Shown: positions 47,720 to 57,609 of the stretch, one piece after another
How the letters are laid out: each line of letters starts with the position of its first letter
How positions within the stretch are numbered: position 1 is the stretch's first letter
Assembly (NCBI RefSeq): GCF_040869045.1
Contig: NC_090319.1
Span: 173,264,645-173,328,644 of the forward strand
Source: Eurosta solidaginis
Lineage: Eukaryota; Arthropoda; Insecta; Diptera; Tephritidae
Direction of reading: 5' to 3'
DNA length: 64,000 nt
Position numbers and translations under genes: made by a program
The notes under the pieces: model-generated
Seen by the model: only the letters and a program-made list of their open reading frames with translations
What the model was told of the DNA's origin: nothing
Databases searched by the model: none

Positions 47720-48126
47720 AGCCGTGTTTTTTAACACGCGTATATCCGTTTACGCTTAAACTTTATATGGACTGCTAAGCGACAAACTTTAAATACACCT
47801 CTGAAATTGCTGCGCATGAATTTTGTCCTACTAAATTTCAATACGCATTATACTCAGATGTAACTGAAATATGTGTTTTTGTTTCACCCTCTACACTAAT
47901 TCTATGTTTTCTATGTATGTCTACAATTCATCGCAACTGATTCAGCTATATGTTATATCCTATGACCATCAGAGCGTCGTGTCTCCACTTTTCGGTACAC
48001 CCTGTTGCCGTAGCTAGTTGTTTAACCACAGCCGCTAGATGGGTCTCCTAAGCATTATCTAAGCGACGATAGGCGTTTTTTTTCACGCGCAAACGAAACG
48101 TATACGCGTGTAAAAAAAACACGGCT
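47720..48126. repeat. MITE with ~37-bp terminal inverted repeats and TA target
   Basis: Starts TAGCCGTGTTTTTTAACACG and ends CGTGTAAAAAAAACACGGCTA. The arms continue as inverted, imperfect repeats for about 37 bp. A TA at each end fits a Tc1/mariner-type target duplication. It lies just upstream of the gag start, in the leader of the mdg3-like element. No gene inside. Confidence 0.72.
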
Positions 48127-48713
48127 AATAATAATCAAATTAACAAGTATACATAAAACATAAATTGAATTAGATTTAGTTAGGTTTACTTTTGAATGTT
48201 TAGTTTTTATATCAGCAATTTTGAAATTTTAGATGCTTCGTAAGCTATTCAAACAAATTAATAAGCAGTCTTCTTCGCAAAATAACAAACTTTGTGTACT
48301 TCTAGTTGCCTACGTTCAATTCTTATTGGATTTTGTTTTCTTTGTTATTAGTTCTGTTTCTCTATGCCTACATTAAATTCTTATTGGAATTGTATTTACT
48401 CTGTTATTATTTTTCTTCTTCTACGACAAATTTTGTTTCGATGCTATTCCAGCTGTAAGCTTTTATTAATACAGTGTATCAATTTTATTTCGTTCTAGCA
48501 TTTTTTCTTTTGCTTTTTGTCTTTCTAATTTCTCTCTGAGAGAATGAAAATCAAATAACAAATTAAGCAAATCAAGAACTCATGCCTTACTACTGCAAAA
48601 TAAAAAAGTTCCCTTCTTACTATACTGCTGTCTGTTGTTGTTGTCCTATGATTCTGCCTTTGCTGCACTCCCCTCGATGGTTTTTCTTCTTCAAAAATGT
48701 TGCCGATTTTGCG
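48127..48713. other. Unassigned AT-rich DNA
   Basis: Contains two copies of a TTCTTATTGGATTTTGTTTTCTTTGTTATTA-like sentence near 48,320 and 48,380. No gene or terminal repeat recognised. Confidence 0.3.
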
Positions 48714-49020
48714 CGTTGCTGCTTCACACAGAAGCTAACCGCGCCTGCTGCTATGCGTGTACAAATTCGGGATTTAACGATTGTGCGCGTCGATGCTTCA
48801 CACAAAAACTCAACTCAATTGGTGCTGCCCACAACTTCAGGAACGACTGTGTGCGTTGCTGCTTCACACAGAAGCCATCCAGGCCTGCTGCTTTGCGTTT
48901 ACAAACTCAGTGTTCGTCGACTGTGCGCGTCGCTGCTTCACACAGAACTAAACTCAATTGGATCTCCGCACAACTTCAAGAACGATTGTGCGCGTTGCTG
49001 CTTCACATAGATGCCAACCG
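48714..49020. repeat. Degenerate tandem repeat, GCGTTGCTGCTTCACACAGA unit
   Basis: The unit recurs five times (about 48,714, 48,786, 48,857, 48,928 and 48,988), spaced about 60-75 bp, with alternating flanks (CCGCGCCTGCTGCT and AACTCAATTGG), so a two-step repeat. Plus-strand Cys-rich frames through it are repeat-made and not called. Confidence 0.7.
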
Positions 49021-50392
49021 CGCCTGCTACTACAAACGAGCGTTAATGCGCTCACGTCTCTTAGCGACCGAGACTTTGCCGTTTAACTTAGGGCTGAATT
49101 TAGCAGGATACTCTAGTCATCGGGTGATGCACATTTACCGGTACTAACGGTTCACTGAGGCTACACAGTTTAATGACTGTACGCGGCCAAAAACGAGAAA
49201 AATGCTGTTTCGCAGACCACACGTATTTTCGCTCAAGCTTTCATACATTAAACGTTCATTTTAAAAACGCTCACTTGAACATTTTTGTAGGCTTTTTTTT
49301 AGAGTTTCATCCTACTTCTGTCACCACTTCTAAGGTTTGGGCCTCGAGTACTTACACTTTGTTTTAATTAAGATTGTTCAAATGAGTTTAGCTGGTATTT
49401 TATATTATAGGTTTTAACACATATTATTGATTTTTATAAAGTAAATGAGACGTCTGTTGTAGCCTGCGGTAGCGCGTAAACTGTAAATCTCTGCCGTCAA
49501 TTGTATCTCTCGTCCGCGTTTGTGTGAAATTTTCATTGTTCCTCAAGTGTACAGAGGTGTATTTGTTTGTACTATAGATCGATCATACAATAGTACATTC
49601 ATACTTTCGTTTAAGTCCGTCTAGTTGTCCATTTCTATATTCCCACATGTGTATATTTTAACATACCTAAACTGTTCATTACATTATATATATTAGCATA
49701 CATTCGCACATGTTTGTCGAAACCAAATTCTCAATATTTCATTTTATGTTTTCGAAGTCTCTCAATTTAAATTAAGTTCACAATATCAATTTACAAAAGT
49801 TTCACATATTCAAGTTAATTCCCTTAAACAAAAGACATTTCTCAGTTTTTTTTTTATTTCTTCACATTCTCAAAATTCTTCTTATCTCTTTATAATTCTT
49901 CTAAAATATTAATTTGAGATTTTCTTTCTAAAAAAAAAAAAGTTGCTCATTAAATGTCTTCTCTTATTACACTAATACTAAAAAAAAACATTATCTCCAT
50001 TATATTTCTAACTCTCTAAATTTATAGTAATTCAGACTTTCTCTTGTACTAACTTTTGAGTAGATTCCTCATTAAAATATTTTTGCTAACTACTGCAAAC
50101 GCTAGTTATCTCTCAATTATATTTCTCTCGCATTTAACATAATAGGGCTAATTACATTCAACACGGCGTCTACAGACCACAACTACAATAAAGAAAAGCT
50201 TGACGACCGTAGTCAAGCATTGGCTTCTTGTTTATAGCAAACAATAGCCAAAAAATTAGAAAAAAACAGTAATTATATTTAAAAAACGCTCAAAAGAATG
50301 ATTTTAGCTTTTATTATCTGCTGTTTCCTTCTATTTTAGTTTTTATTGACAAAATAGAAAGAACGCCACTCACTGTCGCTTCCAAAAATAGA
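49021..50392. other. Unassigned AT-rich DNA
   Basis: No open frame, terminal repeat or RNA gene was recognised. Low-complexity A/T and TTTCTT tracts dominate. Confidence 0.35.
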
Positions 50393-50532
50393 ATTAGGCT
50401 TAATCTGGCTACAACGGCTTTCGTGATTGATTGTCGAGCCGAAAAAAATACACTCATAAGAACATGTGTAAAAATAATTTGACAGCTGTAGTTTCGTAGC
50501 CGCCGTCGTGAATGTAATCAGGCCTAATTCAT
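50393..50532. repeat. Possible small MITE
   Basis: Ends ATTAGGCTTAAT and the reverse complement of ATCAGGCCTAAT match at 10 of 12 bases, with further partial inverted similarity inside (GGCTACAACGGC against GTAGCCGCCGTC). No clear target duplication, so this is weak. Confidence 0.35.
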
Positions 50533-50587
50533 CTCACCCGAGATTTCCCTAAGTTGATATTTTTAAGTAACATAGTTTTAAACATAT

Positions 50588-51077
50588 TGTGACGAATATT
50601 ACCATCACTAAGCTGCTACAAAAAAAATGCACAACAACAATAAAGCAGCCACTCTTATGTAGAAGACGACGAAGAGATATCTCACACACACAAATATGTA
50701 GTCATCAGCCGAAATAGTTGCCCACACGTACACACGCATATGGCTATGGGAGAGGCGTGGACTACAGATATACAGGTATATAGCTGGTAACTAACCACGC
50801 ATTATTTACAACTGTTCGCGAAATTACTATACCTTAGGAGAAATGGGTGAACGAGGAAACCGAGAGTATAAAAGCAGTGCAGGCTGAGTAATAGCTAGTC
50901 AGTTTTGATTTAAACACGCTATTAGTTGTGAAGTATAATTGTTAAGTACTACGCCCAAAGTAATCTAAATAAAGACCAGTTTGCAATACTGAATATTGGA
51001 GTGATTTATTCAACATCTTAGCGATTCGAACGTTAGCAGAAGATGCATAAAAATCGGAGTTCCCTAAATTCGTTACA
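50588..51077 (+). repeat. Solo gypsy LTR with ATAT target duplication
   Basis: 490 bp, TGTGACGAATATTACC to AAATTCGTTACA, flanked by ATAT on both sides (50,584-50,587 and 51,078-51,081). A TATA box, TATAAAAG, lies at 50,867-50,874 and a poly(A) signal AATAAA at 50,968-50,973, in the order of an LTR read on the plus strand. No internal region follows, so it arose by LTR-LTR recombination. Confidence 0.88.
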
Positions 51078-51140
51078 ATATTAATAAATCGCTCTCAGTT
51101 TGCGAGTGAACGAGAATCACCGCTTGCACTTAAAGGCCCC

Positions 51141-51487
51141 ATTACTGATACTTAGCATAGACTTGACTTGACTTGGCGTAAACTTGGCCACTTAGCCACG
51201 ATTATACCCCACTTAGCGCATACACTCTGGCATCATAATCAATAAATGTCAATTTGTATGACAAAATGTCAAAATGAAATAGAAACAAGCAAATGGCATC
51301 TCAAAATGTAAACGTCACTTAGAACGTACATAGTAAATCAAAGTTCAAGAGACTTCTAAGTCAAGTTAAGTGTTGCTAAGTTTGAGTAATCAGTAACATA
51401 CAACGTTCATTTAACAGAACTGTAAGTGGCAGTTCTCCAGCCAAGTCAAGTCTATGCTAAGTATCAGTAATGCTAAGTATCAGTAAT
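51141..51487. repeat. MITE with perfect 31-bp inverted ends
   Basis: Left end ATTACTGATACTTAGCATAGA... (51,141-51,176) and right end 51,441-51,471 are inverted copies; the left carries one extra ACTTG. The last 16 bp of the right end are repeated once more (51,472-51,487). It holds no gene. Confidence 0.82.
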
Positions 51488-51639
51488 CACTGAACTTAAT
51501 TGATATTGCTGCGTGTAGATTGAGCTAACAACGAAAAGAAAATTGAAATTATTGAGCAGCTGAGCATGATAAGTTAGGCAAACATATTTATGTTAAGTGG
51601 TCTAGTTCAAATTCTCTTACAAATAGAGAGAAGAAAAAT

Positions 51640-52512
51640 ACAAAAATTTCATTAGCCGCAAACCGAAATTATGTGAGTGCGGTAATATAGCCTTATGCAA
51701 CATGATCAGAGTTAATGTTGTTACATGCCCCAACTTAGCAGAGTGCGAACAAAGACAAAAGAAATTTCGCTTCCACAGGCAGCCGCTTCTATGTATCGGA
51801 GCGACTAGTGATTTTTCCCGACCAAAGGCTGTCATTTCAGTGTAACCCCATTTAATTTGTTGCGTCCCTCCCACAAATTGTCATCCTCCCAGCAGATATT
51901 TGCAGCGTGACTGCGCCATACTCTCCTGCTCCGAGAAGTTATCGAACCCAATCCGGGTCCTTCACCTGACCTCGATCCTGAGAAATGGTTTTGCTGCATT
52001 TGCCGGAAAAAATCTTTTTAGGACGGTCATACTCTTGTCAGTGTGTCACGTGCAAGGGATGGTTGCATCGGACAGGTTGTTGTGGGCTAGACCCCAAAAT
52101 CCGACGTCCTAGTAACTTTTATAAATCTTTTGTGGCTCCTTGCTGTTCACGCCCAGGGTCGTCCCGTAGTCTGCGCCTTAAAGAAGAAGAATTAAACAAG
52201 GGGTGCCACAGGGTGGTGTCCTATCCCCACTTTTGTTTAACTTCTACATATCAAAGCTACCTTCACCACCAGAAGGAGTCACTATCGTTTCCTACGCCGA
52301 TGACTGTACAATAATGGCCACAGGCCCAGGCCCACAGATCGATGAGCTTTATAGCAAAATAAATAGCTATCTCCCTGATCTCTTCATTTTTTTCGGCTCG
52401 CGCAACCTGACATTGTCACCGACTAAATCATCGTCGACCTTATTTACAACATAGACGCTCCAAATGTCGACTATATTGAACATCCACGTCGATGGCACCA
52501 CGCTACCGACTG
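51640..52512 (+). pseudogene. LINE copy B, 5' part: 2A-like motif, PHD-like finger, RT palm
   Basis: Same family as 3,088-5,151. Read on plus: a leader, then LLLREVIEPNPGP (51,923-51,961) followed directly by KWFCCICRKK and, one frame on, CQCVTCKGWLHRTGCCGLDPK, a Cys4-His-Cys3-type PHD-like zinc finger. After about 52,190 it jumps to the RT palm (PQGGVLSPLLFNFY, VSYADDCTIM at 52,290), so endonuclease and RT fingers are deleted. The frame is broken in the finger. At 52,513 the MITE interrupts it; it resumes at 59,307. The 5' border is uncertain. Confidence 0.8.
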
Positions 52513-52672
52513 TGTTACATGCCAACCTAATATAAAAGCACGCAAGTCATTTTCTGCCAAAAATGTCTCATGCACATACAACTTGTATGAGAGCAACCCA
52601 AATTGAATTTGCTGCGTCAAAACCTAACTCATTTCCAATTTTTGTTCTGCGTGACATTTAGATTTGACGTTT

Positions 52673-54625
52673 TATGATGTGGGTTTTGTCTAAGGCTGGG
52701 GTAACGCTCAGTCAATCAAAAGTCGAAAAAAGGTCCCACAAACCCCTACTGAATAAATACACAATGTTTATGTGTTACGAACACACGCACACACGGCTGG
52801 AGATATTAGGCGGGCAGCAGCTTTCCGTCGCAAGATGGCGAGGCGGCGGAGCGGCGGCTACCGGTCGTTAGAAAAGAGGAGGTTCGGTAGGGCGGTTGAA
52901 CGGTCGGGTATCGGACGGGTTGGTACGGTGGTGCGGAAGCAGCGGCGGGATAGAATCAGCGGCGGTAGGAAGGCAAGCGGCCGACGGTCGTTGTAGCAGC
53001 GGCGTGATGGATGCAGCGGCTTAACGGCGGTAGGATGGCAGACGGCAAACGGTCGTCGCAGCAGCGGCGTGACGGATGCAGCGGGTTAACGGCGGTAGGA
53101 TGGCAAGCGGCTAATGGTCGTCGTAGCAGCGGCGTGAAGGGTGCAGCAGCTTAACGGCGATAGATGACAGACGGCCAACGGTCATCGTAGCAGCGGTGTG
53201 ACGGATGCAGCGGCTTAACAGCGGTAGGATGGAAATGGGCCAATGGTCGTCGTAGCAGCGGCGTGACCGATGCAGCGGTTTAACGGTGGTAGGATGGCAG
53301 ACGCCCAACGGTCGTCGTAGCAGCGACGTGACGGATGCAGCGGCTTAACGGCGGTAGGATGGAAAGCGGCCAACGGTCGTCGTAGCAGCGGCGTGACTGA
53401 TGAAGCGGCTTAACGGCGGTAAGATGGCAAGCAACCAACGGTCGTCTTAGAAACGGCGTGACGGATGCAGCGGCAGTGGGCTACGGAGCGCTTCCACGGC
53501 CGGAAGAGAGGGGAAGTAGGCTGGCGACGGGGTTTACTTGGACAGCGGCTTGTATTGGTCGGCCGGCTTCGGCAGGCTCGATAGTCGGCGGGGTCAGTCA
53601 CCTGCGGGAGAAAATGCGAGGACTCGTTAGTGCTGGTTTCGCCGCTGGACACCCCCGCCTCCCTACTTGCACACTAATAGAATGTGCGTAAGGCGAGCGG
53701 GGTTGTACCAGCCGGGGCATCGTGGGTCGACCCGTGGGCGCAGGGGAAGTGCATCTTAATGGCACAGCGGTAGCCCCTGTGCTCACGCATCGGTTCACGG
53801 CTGAAACCAGAGCTATGGAGAGGGGTCGTGCGGTCGCTCGGGCAGCGGGTCATTCCTTACCAGACCAGGGCGACGGAGGGAAAAGTAGCCCGAAGACACC
53901 ACTCTCGTTGTCCTGGTGCAGCAAGGGGTGACCCGCGCCACGGCCGCACCCTCTTTCTTCTCCCTAGCTAAGTAGTGGCAGTGGTCCCACCGTTCCGGAC
54001 AGCCTATTAAACCAGCGCTGAGGGGGAGGGGTGCTTTGGGTCATTGAGGCGGCGGGGGGAAAAGTAGTCCGAAGACACCACTCGCGTCGTCCAACCCTGG
54101 TGCAGGGTGACCCGCGCCATGACGGCGCCCCTGCCATGCAGCCCGTGCTGAGGGGGAAGGTGGTATTTGGTCATTGAGGCAGCGGGCCTGTCAAGCACCA
54201 AGGTGGGCGACGGAGGGAAAAGCAGTCCGAAGACACCACTCGCGTCGTCCAGCCCTGGTGGGGGGTGACCCGCGCCATGACAGCGCCCCTTCGACTCAGC
54301 TAGCTAGCCGGAGTTGTTATTTTGTCTTTAAAAAGACAACCACTCCCGCTGGCTCACCTGTGAGGACTGAATTGCAAAAATGCAAATTCGCTCTTTATAT
54401 GGGTGGTGCCGCAAACTGGTTCAGAAACCAATACACCATTATTGTGATTTTCTTGTGTTGACGGAACACACCATTGGTTTGCTATCAGTCGTTGGTAGCG
54501 TGTGGTTATTTACCATAGTGGTTGTTGGCTATGCTATATAAAAATAAGTACAGGGAGGTTTAGGTTTAAGTGATTAAGGAAATACAGGGGGGGGGGGGGT
54601 GATGTTATTGTAAAGCTACGTTACA
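52673..54625 (-). repeat. 3' LTR of third gypsy (1,953 bp), with GC-rich minisatellite
   Basis: Pairs with 57,610-59,194. Its first half holds about eight copies of a ~62-bp unit (CAACGGTCGTCGTAGCAGCGG...GTGACGGATGCAGCGGCTTA), 52,990-53,470. The second half has repeated blocks with GAAGACACCACTC. Longer than its partner by extra copies of both repeats. Confidence 0.88.
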
Positions 54626-54965
54626 GTCCCCCTCCCACTTCGGTTGACGGAAAGCTGTAGTGCGGAAAGATGGATTTATGTCTTATGCCGGTGTGCATGT
54701 GGGCGAAGCACTTTATTAATTATTTTTATTGGTAGCGTGTGGTTATTTACCATAGTGGTTGTTGGCTATGCTATAGAAAAATAAGTACAGGGAGGTTTAG
54801 GTTTAAGTGAATAAGGAAATACAGGGGGGGGGGGTGATGTTATTGTAAAGCTACGTTACAGTCCCCCTCCCACTTCGGTTGACGGAAAGCTGTGGTGCGG
54901 AAAGATGGATTTATGTCTCATGCCGGTGTGCATGTGGGCGAAGCACTTTATTAATTATTTTTTTC
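54494..54965 (-). repeat. 235-bp tandem duplication over LTR border and polypurine tract
   Basis: The sequence from GGTAGCGTGTGG (about 54,494) to GCGAAGCACTTTATTAATTA (about 54,727) is repeated at 54,729-54,962. Each copy includes the LTR end GCTACGTTACA and the polypurine tract, GTGGGAGGGGGAC on the minus strand. Thus two LTR-end/polypurine pairs lie in series; the first is taken as the LTR border. Confidence 0.82.
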
Positions 54966-55093
54966 TTTTCTCTCAAAAATATACAGAGTCATTTATATCT
55001 AACAGAGCTTATGTTTTTAATTTATTTGTATAACGTAAGAATAATTAAATTTCATTGTTCTTAAAACTAACAGAGTATATTTTATACAATTCA

Positions 55094-55653
55094 TTATAAT
55101 ACATAATATTCTTCTTCTTCGTTTCCATGTTCCTCGGGTTGTGATTTCATTATGGCTATCAGGTATTCGGTACAATGTGGCCCGAAAATTGCTCCCCTTT
55201 GCGTTTTACTCGGTTGGCTGGCCACTGGTACTGCTCCCTCCGTGTGCACCCGCTCTGACGTCGTTTTATTTCGCCGAAGTTTATGCCTGCTGCAGACACT
55301 CTTGTACATTCTTTGCTGACTATATTTACTGCAAGTGCCATTTGTGGAATCTAATTCCATGCGCGGTGGTCGCTCAGGAACGGTGCTAACGTTTTTCCGC
55401 CGAACTGTTTCCCATTGTCGGTGAGGAAGGTTTTCGGACAGCCAAGTCGGTGTATGACCTTTTCTTGTAGCGCTTTGAGCACGCTTGCCGTTTTTGCTTG
55501 GCGCGCCGGGATTAACTCCACCCACTTGTAGAATTTGTAGTTCATGGCGAGAAGGTAAGTGCTTCTTTGCTTGGAACGTGGTAGTGGTGGCACGAAGTCG
55601 GCGGTTACTATTTCCCATGGCTGCGGATATTGCATGGTTGCCAATAATCTCAC
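55094..55653 (-). pseudogene. Integrase core remnant of third gypsy
   Basis: Minus strand: PWEIVTADFVPPLPRSKQRS (first catalytic Asp), YKWVELIPARQAKT and FLTDNGKQFGG (second Asp). The frame breaks at about 55,350. The third catalytic residue is not seen; the rest to 55,094 is frame-shifted. The zinc finger, RNase H and nearly all RT are missing upstream. Confidence 0.78.
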
Positions 55654-57041
55654 CGGGCTCTTCCCTGTCTCTTTTTATTGTGTAAAATATGTCTGGTTCG
55701 GTGTTTTGTAACGGGCGGGGAGAGCGCATTGCATATCTTGCTCGGCGCTCTTTTTCGGTACTCTTTATTGAAGTTGTATTTTTTTATAGCCGCGTAATGG
55801 GGGTAGAAGCGTTGCTTCAGCGGTCGGTTATGTTTACGGATGGTCGAATGTTCGGCTGCGGTAATTGGGCTAACGGTTCTGCTCAATCGCTTCCTGTGGT
55901 GCGCTGAAAAAGTTTCCTGCTTCGAGTTTTGGCCATTGTTCACGTGTTCCCGGCTGGTCATTGCACATAGTGTGTCTAACTCGGCTGATCTTCTGTTCAA
56001 AGTGACGTCTAACGGCTGGCCATCTAGCGTGAGGGTGATTGCCTTTTCCCGTAAAAAGTCCATTCCTAAGATCATCCGTTCTGTCAGGTTCGGGATGACG
56101 GACATCATTGTATTAGTCGTTCGTCCTTGGTAATCCTTGCTGGGTAGGAATTCGAACTATAGACACACGTCTGGTCTGCCAATTGGACGCTCCGCCTGTT
56201 AAGATGTGGTTTGACCTTGTTCCTATCCAGGTGTTTTCGTATTGACTCATCGACGTATGAGAGGGTGGCGGCGGTGTCCACTAGCGCGCGCACGCTCATG
56301 CCCTCGATGGTATGTAGAAACGGTCATCTACTTGTATTTCGGTAGTGGGCTCGCAGCTTGGTGGTTCCATTGACTGGTATGGCCGAACAAATAATGTTTG
56401 GCGGCTTCCTCTTACATCGTTCGACGGCATCCTGGATGTGTTGTTGTCGGTGGATTTGTTGGTCGAAGGGCATAGGCAGTCCCCGGAGAGGATGTTGTCT
56501 TGTCCACACCTGTAGCAGAACATTCTCCCGCGGCCCCTGCATTGTAAGCGGAGCCAGCATCACTCCTTGCTATCGTACTCCGTTTGAAGATGATACAGGC
56601 TGTGGATCGCCACTCTGCCTTGTTTTGCTTCCTTGATTTTTAGCAGCTCATATTCTTCCGTTATTTCCAGGAGCTCATCGATCGTCTTAAACTCGCTGCG
56701 CTTGACTAAGAGGCGGTATTCAACGCGTAGGCCATCGTATATTCGCTCGAGGTGGTTTTCCTTACACACTGTCGGATGCTGGCAGATCAGCGTTTCCAAT
56801 GCGAGGACGTAGTCCTTGGCTTTTTCTCGGCCTTGTTGCCTGCGTTTTCGGATAGCCTCTTCTAAATATTGAAGATGACGCTTAGGCAGAAAAAAATGTT
56901 TCACCTCCTTTCGAAAATCGCTCCAGTGGTTGATTTGTTGGTTACGGATGCGGTACCATTAGAGTGCTTTGCCACGTAGCAATTCCGGCAGCGTTAGGAG
57001 GAGCCGGTCGAAGGGGATGCGGTAACATTCGGCGAGCTCCT
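55654..57041 (-). pseudogene. Gag C-terminus and protease of third gypsy, joined to integrase by deletion
   Basis: 56,560-56,904: capsid end (RRQQGREKAKDYVLALETLI). 56,296-56,563: a CCHC-type piece with LQVW/CYRCGQD. 56,105-56,299: protease with VDTAATLSYVD, where D-T-G-A is expected, so the Gly after D-T is Ala. 55,650-56,108: protease end (ILGMDFLREKAITL) and the first residues of RT (RPLKQRFYP). RT stops there and integrase follows at once. Frames shift at each junction. Confidence 0.75.
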
Positions 57042-57608
57042 CTATTCTCTCCAGAAGTTCGTGCAGCGACTCCTCTCCCGAAAATGCAGATCCCAGTGGC
57101 GGACGGTATTCATTAGCTCACCGGTGCCCATTTCGTCTCGTTTCGGTCGTGCGCGTTCTCTCTCATGCGCATGCGGTTGGGGACTATGAATCGGGAGGGT
57201 GGGGATTGACTTCGTCGGTGGTGTGGGGGAGATGTTTAGTGTCGGTGTTGGTAGTTTAGCTGTTTTTCCTTCGTCCTCTTCTACTTCCTTCTCCAACTCC
57301 TTCAGTAGGTCTTCGCTTGATTTCCTCGTGCGCTTTGTTTGTACGTACGTGCTCAGTGCGCGGCGCAGATCGGCTACGGTTTGGTCCTCCACGTGAATAT
57401 TATGCTCCTTGCACTCCTCTATCAGCCTCTCCCTTTTCAGTAAGTAGATCCAATTGAGTGAGTCGGTATTCCGCAGCGTGCCTTCAGGAACCGGCGTATG
57501 TGTTGTTTCTAGCGGTGTATTCGTCGAACCCGCCCCGGCAGTATTGGTGGTTGTTGTATTTGTTTTTCCACGGTCATCTGCTGAGGAGGGTCCCCGCTCG
57601 GGCGCCAT
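57042..57608 (-). CDS. Gag N-terminal part of third gypsy; ATG inside the primer site
   Basis: Uninterrupted 188-codon frame. It opens with ATG at 57,608, immediately after an in-frame TAA in the LTR border; its first seven codons (MAPERGP) are written by the primer-binding site. No other in-frame ATG occurs until late in the frame, so this start is favoured. Composition: Thr-rich start, a helical LKRERLIEECKEHNIHVED segment with an SAP-like look, an acidic Glu/Lys coiled stretch, then a Pro/His-rich region. It continues as a broken capsid at 56,904. The open frame is intact but truncated. Confidence 0.65.
   Translation of the reverse strand: MAPERGPSSADDRGKTNTTTTNTAGAGSTNTPLETTHTPVPEGTLRNTDSLNWIYLLKRERLIEECKEHNIHVEDQTVADLRRALSTYVQTKRTRKSSEDLLKELEKEVEEDEGKTAKLPTPTLNISPTPPTKSIPTLPIHSPQPHAHERERARPKRDEMGTGELMNTVRHWDLHFRERSRCTNFWRE
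57590..57607 (-). other. Primer-binding site, tRNA-Lys type, third gypsy
   Basis: On the minus strand TGGCGCCCGAGCGGGGAC, starting two bases inside the LTR border. The first eight bases match the tRNA-Lys end used by many retroelements. It overlaps the gag ATG. Confidence 0.8.
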
Positions 57609-57609
57609 T

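Noticed and set aside
48582..49147. Cys-rich plus-strand frames that look like repeated zinc motifs (RCCFTQ)
   Set aside because: Made by the GCTGCTTCACACAGA tandem repeat; two overlapping frames both give Cys-rich text.
52772..52996. Arg/Gly-rich frames in the GC-rich LTR part
   Set aside because: Encoded by the CGG-rich minisatellite; several frames are open at once, as expected from composition.
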